From assembly GCF_001854185.1 (NCBI RefSeq), contig NZ_CP017603.1, positions 1,798,001 through 1,862,000 of the forward strand: DNA of 64,000 nucleotides, read 5' to 3'. The stretch is from Clostridium formicaceticum. Lineage in GTDB: Bacteria; Bacillota; Clostridia; Peptostreptococcales; Natronincolaceae. Position 1 is the stretch's first letter. Every line of letters begins with the position of its first letter. The position numbers and the translations under genes are program-made. Under the pieces are notes generated by a model, which had not been told where the DNA came from, did not search any database, and saw only the letters and a program-made list of their open reading frames with translations. Of the stretch, positions 47,270-56,099 are shown piece after piece.

Positions 47270-48073
47270 TTATGATAACACCTCATTTTGACTTCCTGTT
47301 CTATAACCCTCTAAATCAACAGTAACATATTGAAAGCCCATGGCTTTAAAATCTACAGAAATTTTCTTCATTTGCTTTTCTTCTAATAAATCCTTTAGTC
47401 GATCAGGAGCTACCTCAATCCTTGCCAATTGGTCATGGAGCCGAACTCTTGCTACAGGAAAGCCTAAATCGATTAGGTACTTTTCTGCTTTCTCCACCTT
47501 TCTTAAATCCTCCTCTATAATTTTTTGGCCATACTGAATTCTTGTTAAGATACATGCATAAGCAGGTTTGTCCCATGTAGGAAGGCTTAATATTTTAGAC
47601 ATCTGTCGGATTTCATCCTTAGTAAAACCTACTTCTAAAAGAGGACTAACCACATTTAGCTCTTTTAGCGCCTTCATACCTGGACGGTAATCCTTCGTAT
47701 CATCGAAATTTGTACCATCCGCTACATAAAGAAAGTTGTTTTCTTTAGCAAAATCTAAAATTCCTTGAAAAACCTTTTTCTTACAAAGATAGCACCGGTC
47801 GCTGGGATTGTACTGAATCTCATCGGGAATTTCCTTGTGCTCTATAATAACATGAGAAATACCCAGCTGTGTTGTTAATTCTTTGGTCTCTTCGATTTCC
47901 CACTGTAGATGAAAGGGCGCTTTGATGGTAAGAGCCATTGCTTGATCTCCTAGGGCCTCCTTAGCTGCCTGTAATAAAAAGGTACTATCCACGCCTCCAG
48001 AAAAAGCAATCACAACACTTTCTAAAGACTTTATGTATTCTAGTAGTTTCTTATATTTATCATGTAGCGTCAA
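47270..48073 (-). CDS. larE: Nickel pincer cofactor biosynthesis sulfur transferase LarE
   Basis: A 267-residue PP-loop ATP pyrophosphatase with AFSGGVDSTFLL at residues 24-35. LarE puts sulfur into the pincer precursor. In addition to the Cys of the PAYACILTRI motif, which is the sacrificial sulfur donor in L. plantarum LarE, this protein has a CxxC pair in RCYLCKK. Together these three Cys fit the LarE class that holds a [4Fe-4S] cluster and can act catalytically instead of destroying itself. It lies between larC (54 nt upstream) and larB (0 nt downstream). Confidence 0.92.
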   Translation of the reverse strand: MTLHDKYKKLLEYIKSLESVVIAFSGGVDSTFLLQAAKEALGDQAMALTIKAPFHLQWEIEETKELTTQLGISHVIIEHKEIPDEIQYNPSDRCYLCKKKVFQGILDFAKENNFLYVADGTNFDDTKDYRPGMKALKELNVVSPLLEVGFTKDEIRQMSKILSLPTWDKPAYACILTRIQYGQKIIEEDLRKVEKAEKYLIDLGFPVARVRLHDQLARIEVAPDRLKDLLEEKQMKKISVDFKAMGFQYVTVDLEGYRTGSQNEVLS

Positions 48074-48127
48074 TTTTATGCCCCCTTAATAAGTAAAATT
48101 TTTTTGCAGTTATCTCCTATGTGCAAC

Positions 48128-49396
48128 TTAGTTACTATATAATTTTTCTACCAGCTCATATACCGCTTTTAATGGTATATGATGAGATGCTGCAATTTTC
48201 TTGCAGTCTTCATATTCAGCCTTCCATTTTACTACTTTGTTCTTATAAAGGGCTAATTTTATTCTAACAGCGCCATAGGGTGTATCTACCGTGACAATTT
48301 CTCTACCCATCATGCTTTTATCCACATCATAACTGCGGGTGCCTAGGGTTGTGGTCTCCTCATATAGGATAGAAATCATCTTATCAACGATTTGAGGACT
48401 ACACAAAACACTAAGCTTCATAGCTGGTCTGCTTTTTTTCATAGTAATAGGGGTAAGGTAAACATCCATGGCACCTTCAGCTAGGAGTTTCTCCATCACA
48501 TATTGGTAAAGTTCGGGGTTCATATCGTCAATATTACACTCTATTATTTTTGCTTTTTCTTCCAGATGATCATCTGCTTCTCCTAAAAATACCCGTAGTA
48601 CATTGGGAATAGCATTGTCTCTGTGGCCTATACCATAACCTACTTTTGTAATAGAGAAATTTTTATTAGAAGTATATTTATCCCCCAATATCTTGGCGAT
48701 TACAGCTCCTGTAGGGGTAGTCATCTCTTTTTGAATTTCTCCTGAGACAATGGGGATTCCTTTTAAAATTTCTGTGGTAGCTGGCGCTGGAACAGGGAAT
48801 ATGCCATGGGCACAATTTACAAATCCGCCTCCTACCGTGATAGGGGAGAAGATCACCTTATCTACTTTTAAAAGATTGTAGCAAATAGCGGCGCCTACGA
48901 TATCTACGATAGAATCTACTGCACCTACCTCATGGAAATGCACTTCTTCTATGGGTTTACCGTGGATTTTTGCCTCTGCAACTGCTACATCTCTAAACAT
49001 CTCTAAACTGAGTTCCTTTACAGTAGGGTGTAAATCACTATGGTGAATAATAGCCTCGATGTCGTGAAGATTTCTATGGTGATGATGATGTTTTTTTTCA
49101 TGGTGATGTGCATGGTTGTCATGACAGTGGTGCTCATGGTGATGTGCATGATTATGAGAACAAGAGGTTTCGTCATGATGATGGTCTTCAGGCAAATGAT
49201 GCAACAATTTGACATCTACTTTTGTACCTGTAATTCCTTTTCTTTCATCCCTGGTAACGACCAATTCATACTCATTTAGGTGAAGCTTTTCTAGTTCTCT
49301 CCTTAAAATAGCTTCATCTACACCAAGATCAATCATTGCACCTAAATTCATATCTCCGCTGATACCGGAGAAGCAATCGTAGTATAGTATTTTCAT
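48128..49396 (-). CDS. larC: Nickel insertion protein LarC
   Basis: A 422-residue CTP-dependent nickel insertase. It opens with ILYYDCFSGISGDM and contains KIHGKPIEEVHFHEVGAVDSIVDIVG and the later ECNIDDMNPELYQYVMEKLL, standard LarC segments. Residues about 68-118 are extremely His-rich and probably store or deliver nickel. Unlike L. plantarum, where larC1/larC2 are joined by a programmed frameshift, this is one uninterrupted frame. The start ATG follows AGGAGGAATGCT. First gene of the larC-larE-larB operon; no larA racemase gene is in this window. Confidence 0.93.
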   Translation of the reverse strand: MKILYYDCFSGISGDMNLGAMIDLGVDEAILRRELEKLHLNEYELVVTRDERKGITGTKVDVKLLHHLPEDHHHDETSCSHNHAHHHEHHCHDNHAHHHEKKHHHHHRNLHDIEAIIHHSDLHPTVKELSLEMFRDVAVAEAKIHGKPIEEVHFHEVGAVDSIVDIVGAAICYNLLKVDKVIFSPITVGGGFVNCAHGIFPVPAPATTEILKGIPIVSGEIQKEMTTPTGAVIAKILGDKYTSNKNFSITKVGYGIGHRDNAIPNVLRVFLGEADDHLEEKAKIIECNIDDMNPELYQYVMEKLLAEGAMDVYLTPITMKKSRPAMKLSVLCSPQIVDKMISILYEETTTLGTRSYDVDKSMMGREIVTVDTPYGAVRIKLALYKNKVVKWKAEYEDCKKIAASHHIPLKAVYELVEKLYSN

Positions 49397-49673
49397 AGCA
49401 TTCCTCCTGAGATTTTAAAAACTAGTTTTTGAAAATATAAGCTTTTTATAGTATTTCCTTATTATACTATAACAAACAAAGATAAAAAAATAGTATAATT
49501 TATTTTAAAATCAAAAAAAGCATTTACCAACACTGTTCTTGTTAAGTGTAATGGGGTACATTTAATAGTAGGCAGTTTATAGAATCTTTAATTTTTTAGT
49601 AGTGAAAAACTAGATTTTTAAATATTGTTAGTATACTACCAAAAAAATACAATAAACTTTTTAAAATTTCTTG
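49397..49673. other. Gene-free divergent region between larC and the SAM-regulated operon
   Basis: AT-rich. A TATAGTATAAT -10-like box for larC lies near 49460-49470 on the minus strand. I see no reading frame and no repeat here. Confidence 0.5.
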
Positions 49674-49702
49674 TTGACTTTCAAAAATAAATCCTATATA
49701 AT
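49674..49702 (+). promoter_or_regulatory. Sigma-A promoter of the SAM-riboswitch operon
   Basis: TTGACT (49674-49679), 17 nt, TATAAT (49697-49702), about 32 nt before the first aptamer. Confidence 0.8.
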
Positions 49703-49734
49703 CATATCAAAATAATATGAATTGATTGTTAATT

Positions 49735-49892
49735 CTTATCCAGAGAGGTGGAGGGATAGGCCCGATGAAACCCAGCAACCGGCACAGAAGTGCAAGGTGC
49801 TAATTCCTACAGCCAACTGTGGTTTACAGTGGAGCTGAAAGATGAGAGATGGTATAGGCGCGCATGCCCTCTCTTATCGAGAGGGTTTTTTT
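49735..49892 (+). promoter_or_regulatory. SAM-I (S-box) riboswitch, first copy
   Basis: The aptamer 49735-49848 has the S-box signature: CTTATCCAGAGAGGTGGAGG at its 5' side, GATGAAACCCAGCAACC, the AAGTGCAAGGTGCTAATTCC stretch, and a closing GATGAGAG. A terminator hairpin CCCTCTC/GAGAGGG followed by seven T (49867-49892) lies at once downstream. Binding of S-adenosylmethionine is expected to favour this terminator and switch expression off. Confidence 0.95.
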
Positions 49893-49939
49893 ATTACCTA
49901 AGAAAACTGTACGTACAAACAAAACTACAAAGGATAACT

Positions 49940-50093
49940 CTTATCCAGAGAGGTGGAGGGATAGGCCCGATGAAACCCAGCAACCGGTACACAAGTGCAA
50001 GGTGCTAATTCCTACAGCCAACTGTGGTTTACAGTAGAGCTGAGAGATGAGAGAGAGCTAGATACCTAACCTCTCTTGTCGAGAGGTTTTTTT
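49940..50093 (+). promoter_or_regulatory. SAM-I (S-box) riboswitch, second copy in tandem
   Basis: Nearly the same sequence as the first aptamer with a few changes (CCGGTACACAAGTGC for CCGGCACAGAAGTGC), followed by its own terminator CCTCTC/GAGAGG with seven T at 50070-50093. No promoter is evident between the copies, so one transcript passes both switches in series. Confidence 0.95.
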
Positions 50094-50143
50094 AATTAAT
50101 ACTAATGTTTTTAAAAAAATAATTAAAGAAAAGAGGAGAGTTT

Positions 50144-50971
50144 ATGAAACACAGAGTAAAGGTATTGTTTTTAGTTGTAGCAATTTTAGCAGTGATATTT
50201 ACAGGATGTCAAAAGGTAGATAGTGCAGAAGTGAGTGAAAAGTTGGTTATCGGTGTAGCTCCAGGGCCCTATGGTGATATGTTTAAAAGAGCGATTCAAC
50301 CACAGTTAGAAGAAAGAGGTTATGTTGTAGAAGTAAAAGAGTTTAGTGACTATGTACTACCAAATCAGGCACTTGCAAATAAAGAGATTACTGCCAACAT
50401 GTTTCAGCATGCTGTATACTTAGAAAAATTTTCTCAGGATCATAATTTGGAATTGTCATCAGTAATCAATATTCCTACAGCAGCAGTAGGCTTGTATTCT
50501 AATAGAATAAAATCTTTAGATGACTTAGAGGAAGGCAGTGTTGTAACGATTGCTAATGATCCCACCAACTTAGCCCGAGCCTTGAGACTTTTAGAGGCAG
50601 CAGGTTTAGTAACCATCAGTGAGAATATGGACCCCACAACTGCCTCTGAAAAAGATATCGTTGAAAACCCAAAGAACTTACAGATTACTCCAGTAGAGGC
50701 GGCACAATTACCTAGAACCTTAGAGAGCTCAGATTTAGCTGCCATCAATGGTAACTTTGCAATTGCTGCAGGAATCGACCTTTCCACCGCGATTGTTATG
50801 GAAACATTGGAGGAACCTTACAAAAACTTAATTGCTGTAAGAACAGAAGATTTAGATAAAGAATTTGTAAAGGATATGAAAGAAATTGTACAATCAGAAG
50901 CCTTCAGAGAGGCCATTAATAATCCAAACGATATATTTAATAGTTTTCAAAAACCTGATTGGTTTGAATAG
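50144..50971 (+). CDS. metQ: Methionine ABC transporter substrate-binding lipoprotein
   Basis: A 275-residue lipoprotein. The signal peptide ends in the lipobox FTGC (Cys at residue 22). The NlpA/MetQ core has KLVIGVAPGPYGDM, YVLPNQALANKEITANMFQH, and AAINGNFAIAAGI, with the aromatic/Asn ligand residues of D/L-methionine binders. The start follows AGAGGAGAG. It is the first gene behind two SAM riboswitches and heads metQNI, which imports methionine. Confidence 0.93.
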   Translation: MKHRVKVLFLVVAILAVIFTGCQKVDSAEVSEKLVIGVAPGPYGDMFKRAIQPQLEERGYVVEVKEFSDYVLPNQALANKEITANMFQHAVYLEKFSQDHNLELSSVINIPTAAVGLYSNRIKSLDDLEEGSVVTIANDPTNLARALRLLEAAGLVTISENMDPTTASEKDIVENPKNLQITPVEAAQLPRTLESSDLAAINGNFAIAAGIDLSTAIVMETLEEPYKNLIAVRTEDLDKEFVKDMKEIVQSEAFREAINNPNDIFNSFQKPDWFE

Positions 50972-50982
50972 GGGGAATTGAC

Positions 50983-51993
50983 TTGATCAGTCTTGAGAAT
51001 ATTTCGGTGACATTTAAAGCAGCAAATCAAGTAGTTGGCGCTGTAAGAGAAGCTTCTCTCACGATAGAAAAAGGAGAAATCTTTGGGATTGTTGGTTCTA
51101 GTGGAGCAGGTAAAAGTACACTGCTCCGTACCATCAACCTCCTAGAAAAACCAACCTCCGGTGCTGTGGTGATAGATGGGACAGATATTACGGATTTCAC
51201 AGGGGAAGAGCTTAGAAAAACAAGGTTAAAAATAGGTATGATTTTTCAACATTTCAATTTAATCCGTGGTAAAACAGTGTTTGATAATATTGCCTTTGCT
51301 ATGAAGGCGGCTGAAAAGTCAAAAGAAGAAATAAAAGATAGAGTAGAGAAGCTTTTGAAGATCGTAGGCTTATCTGATAAAAGAGATGTTTACCCTTCTA
51401 AGCTAAGTGGAGGACAAAAACAAAGAGTTGGCATTGCTAGAGCTCTTGCCAATGAACCACAAATTCTTTTATGTGATGAACCTACATCTGCACTGGATTT
51501 GGAAACAACAAAGTCTATCCTGCAATTGCTCAAGGAAATCAACAGAAATTTAGGTATTACCATCGTACTTATTACCCATGAGATGGATGTGGTGAAAAAT
51601 ATCTGTGATCGTGTTGCTGTGATGAGAAAGGGTGAAGTGGTGGAGATAGGTAGTGTTTATGATGTGTTTGCCACACCAAAACATGCGTTTACTAAAAAAC
51701 TGGTGGAACATACCTTTAACTTAGAATTACCACGGGAAATCTTTAAAGCGCTAAAGGGGAAGATCATGAAAATTGTCTACAGAGGCAATTCTGCACTAGA
51801 ACCTATTCTTTCTCAAGCAGCAAAGAAATTTGATTTAGATTTAAATATTCTCCACGGAAAAATTGAGTATATAGGAAATCAATCTATAGGCGTTTTGGTA
51901 GTAGCCTTTAATGGTGCAGCAGGAGATATAGAGCAAGGACTAGATTATATAAGAGAAAATACAGATGTAACGGAGGTGTCCTATGCAAGCTAG
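50983..51993 (+). CDS. metN: Methionine ABC transporter ATP-binding protein
   Basis: A 336-residue ABC ATPase starting at TTG behind AGGGGG. Walker A GSSGAGKST, Q-loop IFQHFNLI, signature LSGGQKQRV, Walker B ILLCDEPTSALD and switch His LITHE are intact. Residues about 260-336 form the NIL regulatory domain, through which methionine inhibits transport in MetN. Starts 11 nt after metQ and overlaps metI by 11 nt. Confidence 0.94.
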   Translation: MISLENISVTFKAANQVVGAVREASLTIEKGEIFGIVGSSGAGKSTLLRTINLLEKPTSGAVVIDGTDITDFTGEELRKTRLKIGMIFQHFNLIRGKTVFDNIAFAMKAAEKSKEEIKDRVEKLLKIVGLSDKRDVYPSKLSGGQKQRVGIARALANEPQILLCDEPTSALDLETTKSILQLLKEINRNLGITIVLITHEMDVVKNICDRVAVMRKGEVVEIGSVYDVFATPKHAFTKKLVEHTFNLELPREIFKALKGKIMKIVYRGNSALEPILSQAAKKFDLDLNILHGKIEYIGNQSIGVLVVAFNGAAGDIEQGLDYIRENTDVTEVSYAS

Positions 51994-52648
51994 TATAGTT
52001 ACAGAATTGGTATCTAATTTAACAAAAGCAATGGGAGAAACCTTCGAGATGGTGGGAATTTCTCTATTTGCCGCTATTATTCTAGGGGTTCCTCTGGGAC
52101 TCTTTATCTATATTACTTCTCAAGGATTGTTTTTTGAAAGTAAAACCTTAAACTTCGTTGGAGGAATTCTTGTGAATGTTATTCGGTCAGTGCCTTTTGT
52201 CATTCTTCTGGTATTGTTACTACCATTGACGAAGTTAATTACAGGAACCACCATTGGGGCAAAGGCTGCTTCTGTTCCTCTTTCTGTGGCGGCAGTAGCA
52301 TTTTATGCCCGATTGGTGGAGGCTTCCTTTCGTGAAGTAGATAGGGGTGTCATTGAAGCAGCCATTGCCATAGGGGCAAAACCCTTTATGATTATTCGAC
52401 ATGTGCTGTTGACGGAGGCTTTACCCTCCCTAATCAATGGGGTGACAGTCACCGCCATCAGCCTCATCGGTTACTCTGCCATGGCGGGAATCGTAGGCGG
52501 GGGCGGTATAGGAGACCTTGCTATACGATTTGGCTATTATCGTTATGAGACAGATGTTATGTTGGTAACTGTAGTTGTTTTAGTAGTATTGGTGCAGGTT
52601 TTACAATTTTTAGGGGATCATTTCTCTAAAATAGTGGACAAAAGATAG
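51983..52648 (+). CDS. metI: Methionine ABC transporter permease
   Basis: A 221-residue membrane protein with five spans. The binding-protein-dependent transport loop reads EAAIAIGAKPFMIIRHVLLTEALPSLINGV (residues about 130-160), which docks on MetN. The segment SLIGYSAMAGIVGGGGIGDLAIRFGY is typical of MetI. Overlaps the end of metN. After its stop, 91 nt without an evident terminator lead to the CoA-ligase gene. Confidence 0.94.
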   Translation: MQASIVTELVSNLTKAMGETFEMVGISLFAAIILGVPLGLFIYITSQGLFFESKTLNFVGGILVNVIRSVPFVILLVLLLPLTKLITGTTIGAKAASVPLSVAAVAFYARLVEASFREVDRGVIEAAIAIGAKPFMIIRHVLLTEALPSLINGVTVTAISLIGYSAMAGIVGGGGIGDLAIRFGYYRYETDVMLVTVVVLVVLVQVLQFLGDHFSKIVDKR

Positions 52649-52660
52649 CAACAGTGCCGA

Positions 52661-52700
52661 AGGCTGCAAATGTAGTTTTAGTATATTAAAATTCCCAGGC
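52661..52700. repeat. Remnant of the MITE-like element
   Basis: GGCTGCAAATGTAG then TTTAGTATATTAAAATT matches the inner left half of the 46350-46470 element read on the other strand. It sits in the metI to CoA-ligase gap inside the operon and does not form a terminator. Confidence 0.5.
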
Positions 52701-52739
52701 AATATCTAAATAGAAGACTTTAATAAAGGAGGCAATATA

Positions 52740-54056
52740 ATGGGTTACAGACAATTTTGGAACAAAGAAATCGAAACACTTTCTAGAGAAGAGTTAGAGG
52801 CTTATCAAGTAGATCAGCTTTCTCAACATCTACTACTGGCCTATAACCAATCTGCATATTATAAAGAAGCTTTTGATCAGGCTGGGGTAAAACCCTCGGA
52901 TTTTAAAGAGCTTTCGGATATTAGAAAATTTCCTTTTACCAATAAACAAATAGAGCGGGAACGACAAGGTTTAAAACCTTTTCTAGGGGATATGACGGCA
53001 GTAGAGGAGGAGGAGGTTGTGTTTGTTTCTGCCTCCAGTGGCTCTACGGGAGTGCCTACGCTAAGCCCTTTTACCCGTCAGGATTTTGAGGAGTTTCAGG
53101 ATGTGCAGAGCAGATTGTTTTGGGCAGCAGGCATGCGACCAACTGATAGATACGTTCACGCATTAAACTTTACTTTGTTTGTAGGCGGGCCAGATGTCAT
53201 TGGGGCACAAAACCTTGGGGCATTGTGTTTATGGGCAGGGGCGATTCCCTCTGATCGTCTGCTATTTATCCTAAAAGAGTTTCAACCTACCATGATTTGG
53301 ACTACACCCTCCTATGCATGGTATTTAGGAGAAACCGCCCGTAAGCAGGGGATTGACCCTGCCAAAGACCTTGCTATCAAAAGAATTATTGTGGCAGGTG
53401 AAGCAGGAGGGTCGATTGATGCTACAAGAACTGCTATTGAAGAATTATGGGGCGCGGAGGTTTATGATTTTTACGGAATCTCAGATATATTTGGTGCATG
53501 TGCCGGTGCTTGTGAAGCAAGAGACGGTCTGCACATTGCCGAGGACCATATCTTGGTGGAGGTATTAAATCCCGAAACCTTAGAGCCTGTAGAGGAGGGT
53601 GAAAGAGGAGAGTTGGTTTTGACTACCCTGCGTAAGACAGCAAGACCTATGATAAGATTCCGCACAGGAGATATTGTCACCTATACAAAAGAACCTTGTA
53701 CATGCGGCAGAACCCACGGGAGAGTCAATATTACGGGACGATTAGATGATATGTTTATTGTCTCCGGGGTGAATGTATTTCCTAGTGACGTTGAATTTGT
53801 GATAAGAAATATTCCAGAGCTTACTGGGGAATATCGTATTACTGTATTTACAGAGAACTTTACAACCAAGTATAAGGTGGAGGTAGAGAAATTAGCTACT
53901 TCAGATATAGATGAAGCAGCTTTGATTGCAAAGGTACAGGACAGCATAAAAACCCGATTGGGTGTTAGACCTAAGGAGGTTGTTCTTTTAAAAGAAGGGG
54001 AACTACCAAGAGCTACCCATAAGGCAAAGCGATTAATTGATTTGAGAAATAACTAA
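52740..54056 (+). CDS. AMP-forming acyl-CoA ligase of the phenylacetate--CoA ligase (PaaK) family
   Basis: A 438-residue adenylate-forming enzyme. The phosphate loop SASSGSTGVPT lies near residues 97-107; the adenylate motif YDFYGISDIFGACAG near 241-255; the hinge region FRTGDIV and TGRLDDMFIVSGVNVFPSDVE near 307-345; the C-terminal Lys is in GELPRATHKAKRLID. PaaK relatives activate aryl- or alkyl-acetates, usually next to indolepyruvate- or ketoacid-ferredoxin oxidoreductases, as here. It starts behind AAGGAGG, 91 nt after metI, inside the SAM-controlled operon, so 3-methylthiopropionate is a candidate substrate (inferred). Confidence 0.85.
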   Translation: MGYRQFWNKEIETLSREELEAYQVDQLSQHLLLAYNQSAYYKEAFDQAGVKPSDFKELSDIRKFPFTNKQIERERQGLKPFLGDMTAVEEEEVVFVSASSGSTGVPTLSPFTRQDFEEFQDVQSRLFWAAGMRPTDRYVHALNFTLFVGGPDVIGAQNLGALCLWAGAIPSDRLLFILKEFQPTMIWTTPSYAWYLGETARKQGIDPAKDLAIKRIIVAGEAGGSIDATRTAIEELWGAEVYDFYGISDIFGACAGACEARDGLHIAEDHILVEVLNPETLEPVEEGERGELVLTTLRKTARPMIRFRTGDIVTYTKEPCTCGRTHGRVNITGRLDDMFIVSGVNVFPSDVEFVIRNIPELTGEYRITVFTENFTTKYKVEVEKLATSDIDEAALIAKVQDSIKTRLGVRPKEVVLLKEGELPRATHKAKRLIDLRNN

Positions 54057-54088
54057 TAATATAAATTTTCAGGGAGAGGAAGATGTTT

Positions 54089-55264
54089 ATGCCAGAAATA
54101 AGTAGTCGATTAGCGGGGTTTACAGAATCAATCATTAGACGTATGACAAGAATTGCCAACCAATACGGTGCGGTGAATTTATCTCAGGGATTTCCTGATT
54201 TTGAGCCGCCTGTAGAGATACAAGAAGCTCTGGAGAAAGTGGCCAAGGAAGGACCGCATCAATATGCCGTTACCTGGGGGGCACCAAACTTCAGAGAAGC
54301 CTTGGCGAAGAAACAGTCAAAGTATATGGGAATTCCTATTGATCCAAATTCAGAGATCGTCGTTACCTGTGGTAGTACAGAAGCCATGATGGTAGCCATG
54401 ATGACGGTTTGTAATCCAGGAGATAAGGTGATTGTATTTTCTCCTTTTTATGAGAATTATGGGGCAGATACTATTTTATGCGGTGCAGAGCCTATCTATG
54501 TACCACTATATCCTCCAACCTTTCACTTTGATATAGAAGAATTGAGAAGGGCTTTTCAACAAAAACCAAAGGCATTAATTCTTTGTAATCCCTCTAATCC
54601 TACCGGGAAAGTATTTACCCTAGAGGAGCTACAGGTGATTGCCCAGTTGGCGGAGGAGTATGATACCTTTGTGATCACGGATGAAGTTTATGAGCATATA
54701 GTATTTGAACCCTATAAGCACATTTACTTTGCTTCCCTGCCAGGTATGTTTAAACGTACGATTTCTTGTAGTTCTTTATCTAAGACCTACTCTATCACTG
54801 GATGGCGACTGGGTTATGTGATTGCTCCAGCGGAGATTATTGACCCTGCCCGTAAGGTACATGACTTTCTAACAGTGGGGGCTGCAGCACCATTACAGGA
54901 GGCAGCTGTTGTAGGTTTGGAGTTTAATGATTTATATTACGAGGAGCTACAGGAAACCTATAGAAAAAAACGTGATCTCTTCCTCAAGGGATTAGATGAA
55001 ATTGGACTTATTTATACTGTTCCCCAAGGAGCTTATTATGTATTAGTAGATATTTCAGAGTTTGAGGCTCCCAATGATGTAGAATTCTGTGAGTGGCTGG
55101 CAAAGGAAGTAGGGGTGGCGGCTGTACCGGGTTCCAGTTTCTTTAGAGAAGATGTGAATCATTTGATACGCTTCCATTTTGCAAAGCAAGAAGAAACTTT
55201 AAAAGAGGCATTAAAACGCCTAGCAAAACTTCGTGAAAAAGTGGAGGAGGGAGTTACATGGTAG
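54089..55264 (+). CDS. PLP-dependent aminotransferase class I (methionine/kynurenine aminotransferase-like)
   Basis: A 391-residue fold-type I aminotransferase. VNLSQGFPDFEPP is the N-terminal substrate motif of the KAT/methionine-aminotransferase (YbdL-like) group. PLP contacts are visible in CGSTEAM, NPSNPTGKVF, ITDEVYEH, and the Schiff-base Lys in SSLSKTYSITGWRLGY. Arg in RFHFAKQ binds the substrate carboxylate. ATG at 54089 follows GGGAGAGG at better spacing than ATG 54083. It overlaps the next gene by 7 nt. It would link methionine to 4-methylthio-2-oxobutyrate; direction cannot be read from sequence. Confidence 0.87.
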   Translation: MPEISSRLAGFTESIIRRMTRIANQYGAVNLSQGFPDFEPPVEIQEALEKVAKEGPHQYAVTWGAPNFREALAKKQSKYMGIPIDPNSEIVVTCGSTEAMMVAMMTVCNPGDKVIVFSPFYENYGADTILCGAEPIYVPLYPPTFHFDIEELRRAFQQKPKALILCNPSNPTGKVFTLEELQVIAQLAEEYDTFVITDEVYEHIVFEPYKHIYFASLPGMFKRTISCSSLSKTYSITGWRLGYVIAPAEIIDPARKVHDFLTVGAAAPLQEAAVVGLEFNDLYYEELQETYRKKRDLFLKGLDEIGLIYTVPQGAYYVLVDISEFEAPNDVEFCEWLAKEVGVAAVPGSSFFREDVNHLIRFHFAKQEETLKEALKRLAKLREKVEEGVTW

Positions 55265-55806
55265 AAGTGAGATGGCACGGCAGAGGTGGTCAGGGAAGCT
55301 TTACTGTATCGAGAATACTAGGGGCTGCAGCAACTTTATATGGAAATAAATATGCATTGGCCTTCCCCTCCTTTGGTCCCGAGAGAAGAGGAGCACCAGT
55401 TTTAGCTTTTACGAAAATTGATGAGGAGAAAATCATAGATCGTACTGAGGTAAAATCCTGTGATTATGCTGTTGTATTGGATGAGACCCTTGTAAACAAA
55501 CAGATTTTAGCAACGATAAAACCCAATGGTAAAGTGATTATCAACACCAACCATCCAGAAAGGTATGCTGATTGGCAAGGGGTGGAAGTAGTAACGATAG
55601 ACGCTACATCTCTTGCCCTGGAGATATTGGGGAAACCCATTACCAATACAGCTATGTTGGGAGCGCTTTTAGGGGCAACAGAAATCATCTCTTTAGAGGC
55701 TGCCATCAAAGGTGTGGAGACAGGGTTACCTGTCAAAATTGTCAATAAAAATGTTGTATTACTAAAGAAAGCCTATGAAGCAGTGAAAGGGGTGTCCTAT
55801 GAGTAG
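55258..55806 (+). CDS. 2-oxoacid:ferredoxin oxidoreductase, gamma subunit
   Basis: A 182-residue subunit. VRWHGRGGQGSFTVSRIL and FPSFGPERRGAPVLAF are the two signatures of the gamma chain of pyruvate- and branched 2-oxoacid:ferredoxin oxidoreductases; this chain contacts CoA. Overlaps the aminotransferase by 7 nt and the delta gene by 8 nt. Confidence 0.9.
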   Translation: MVEVRWHGRGGQGSFTVSRILGAAATLYGNKYALAFPSFGPERRGAPVLAFTKIDEEKIIDRTEVKSCDYAVVLDETLVNKQILATIKPNGKVIINTNHPERYADWQGVEVVTIDATSLALEILGKPITNTAMLGALLGATEIISLEAAIKGVETGLPVKIVNKNVVLLKKAYEAVKGVSYE

Positions 55807-56095
55807 ACCTGTTGTTCGGCCTTATAAGAAACCAGTGCATATTAAAGAGTATCCAAAGGGTACATGTTTTACAGCCGGTTATTTAGTGACAGAAAATGCA
55901 GATTGGAGAACAGAAAAACCTGTGATCAATAATCAAAGCTGTAATGGATGTTTCTATTGTTATTTGTGTTGTCCTGAGGGAGTTATCTTTAAAAAAGAAA
56001 ATAAAGTAGACATTGATTATAAATTTTGTAAAGGTTGTGGCATTTGCGCTAAGGCTTGTAAAGCTAAGGCTATCACAATGATTAGGGAGGAGTAG
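55799..56095 (+). CDS. 2-oxoacid:ferredoxin oxidoreductase, delta (ferredoxin) subunit
   Basis: A 98-residue chain with two [4Fe-4S] motifs: CNGCFYCYLCCP and CKGCGICAKACK. It carries electrons between the catalytic TPP subunit and free ferredoxin. Its start lies in the last codons of gamma (TATGAGTAG). Confidence 0.9.
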   Translation: MSRPVVRPYKKPVHIKEYPKGTCFTAGYLVTENADWRTEKPVINNQSCNGCFYCYLCCPEGVIFKKENKVDIDYKFCKGCGICAKACKAKAITMIREE

Positions 56096-56099
56096 GGTA

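Noticed and set aside
49040-49279. Met/Val-rich plus-strand frame over larC
   Set aside because: It is the reverse reading of the His codons of larC.
49790-50008. 72-residue frame between 49790 and 50008
   Set aside because: It lies inside the two SAM-I riboswitches.
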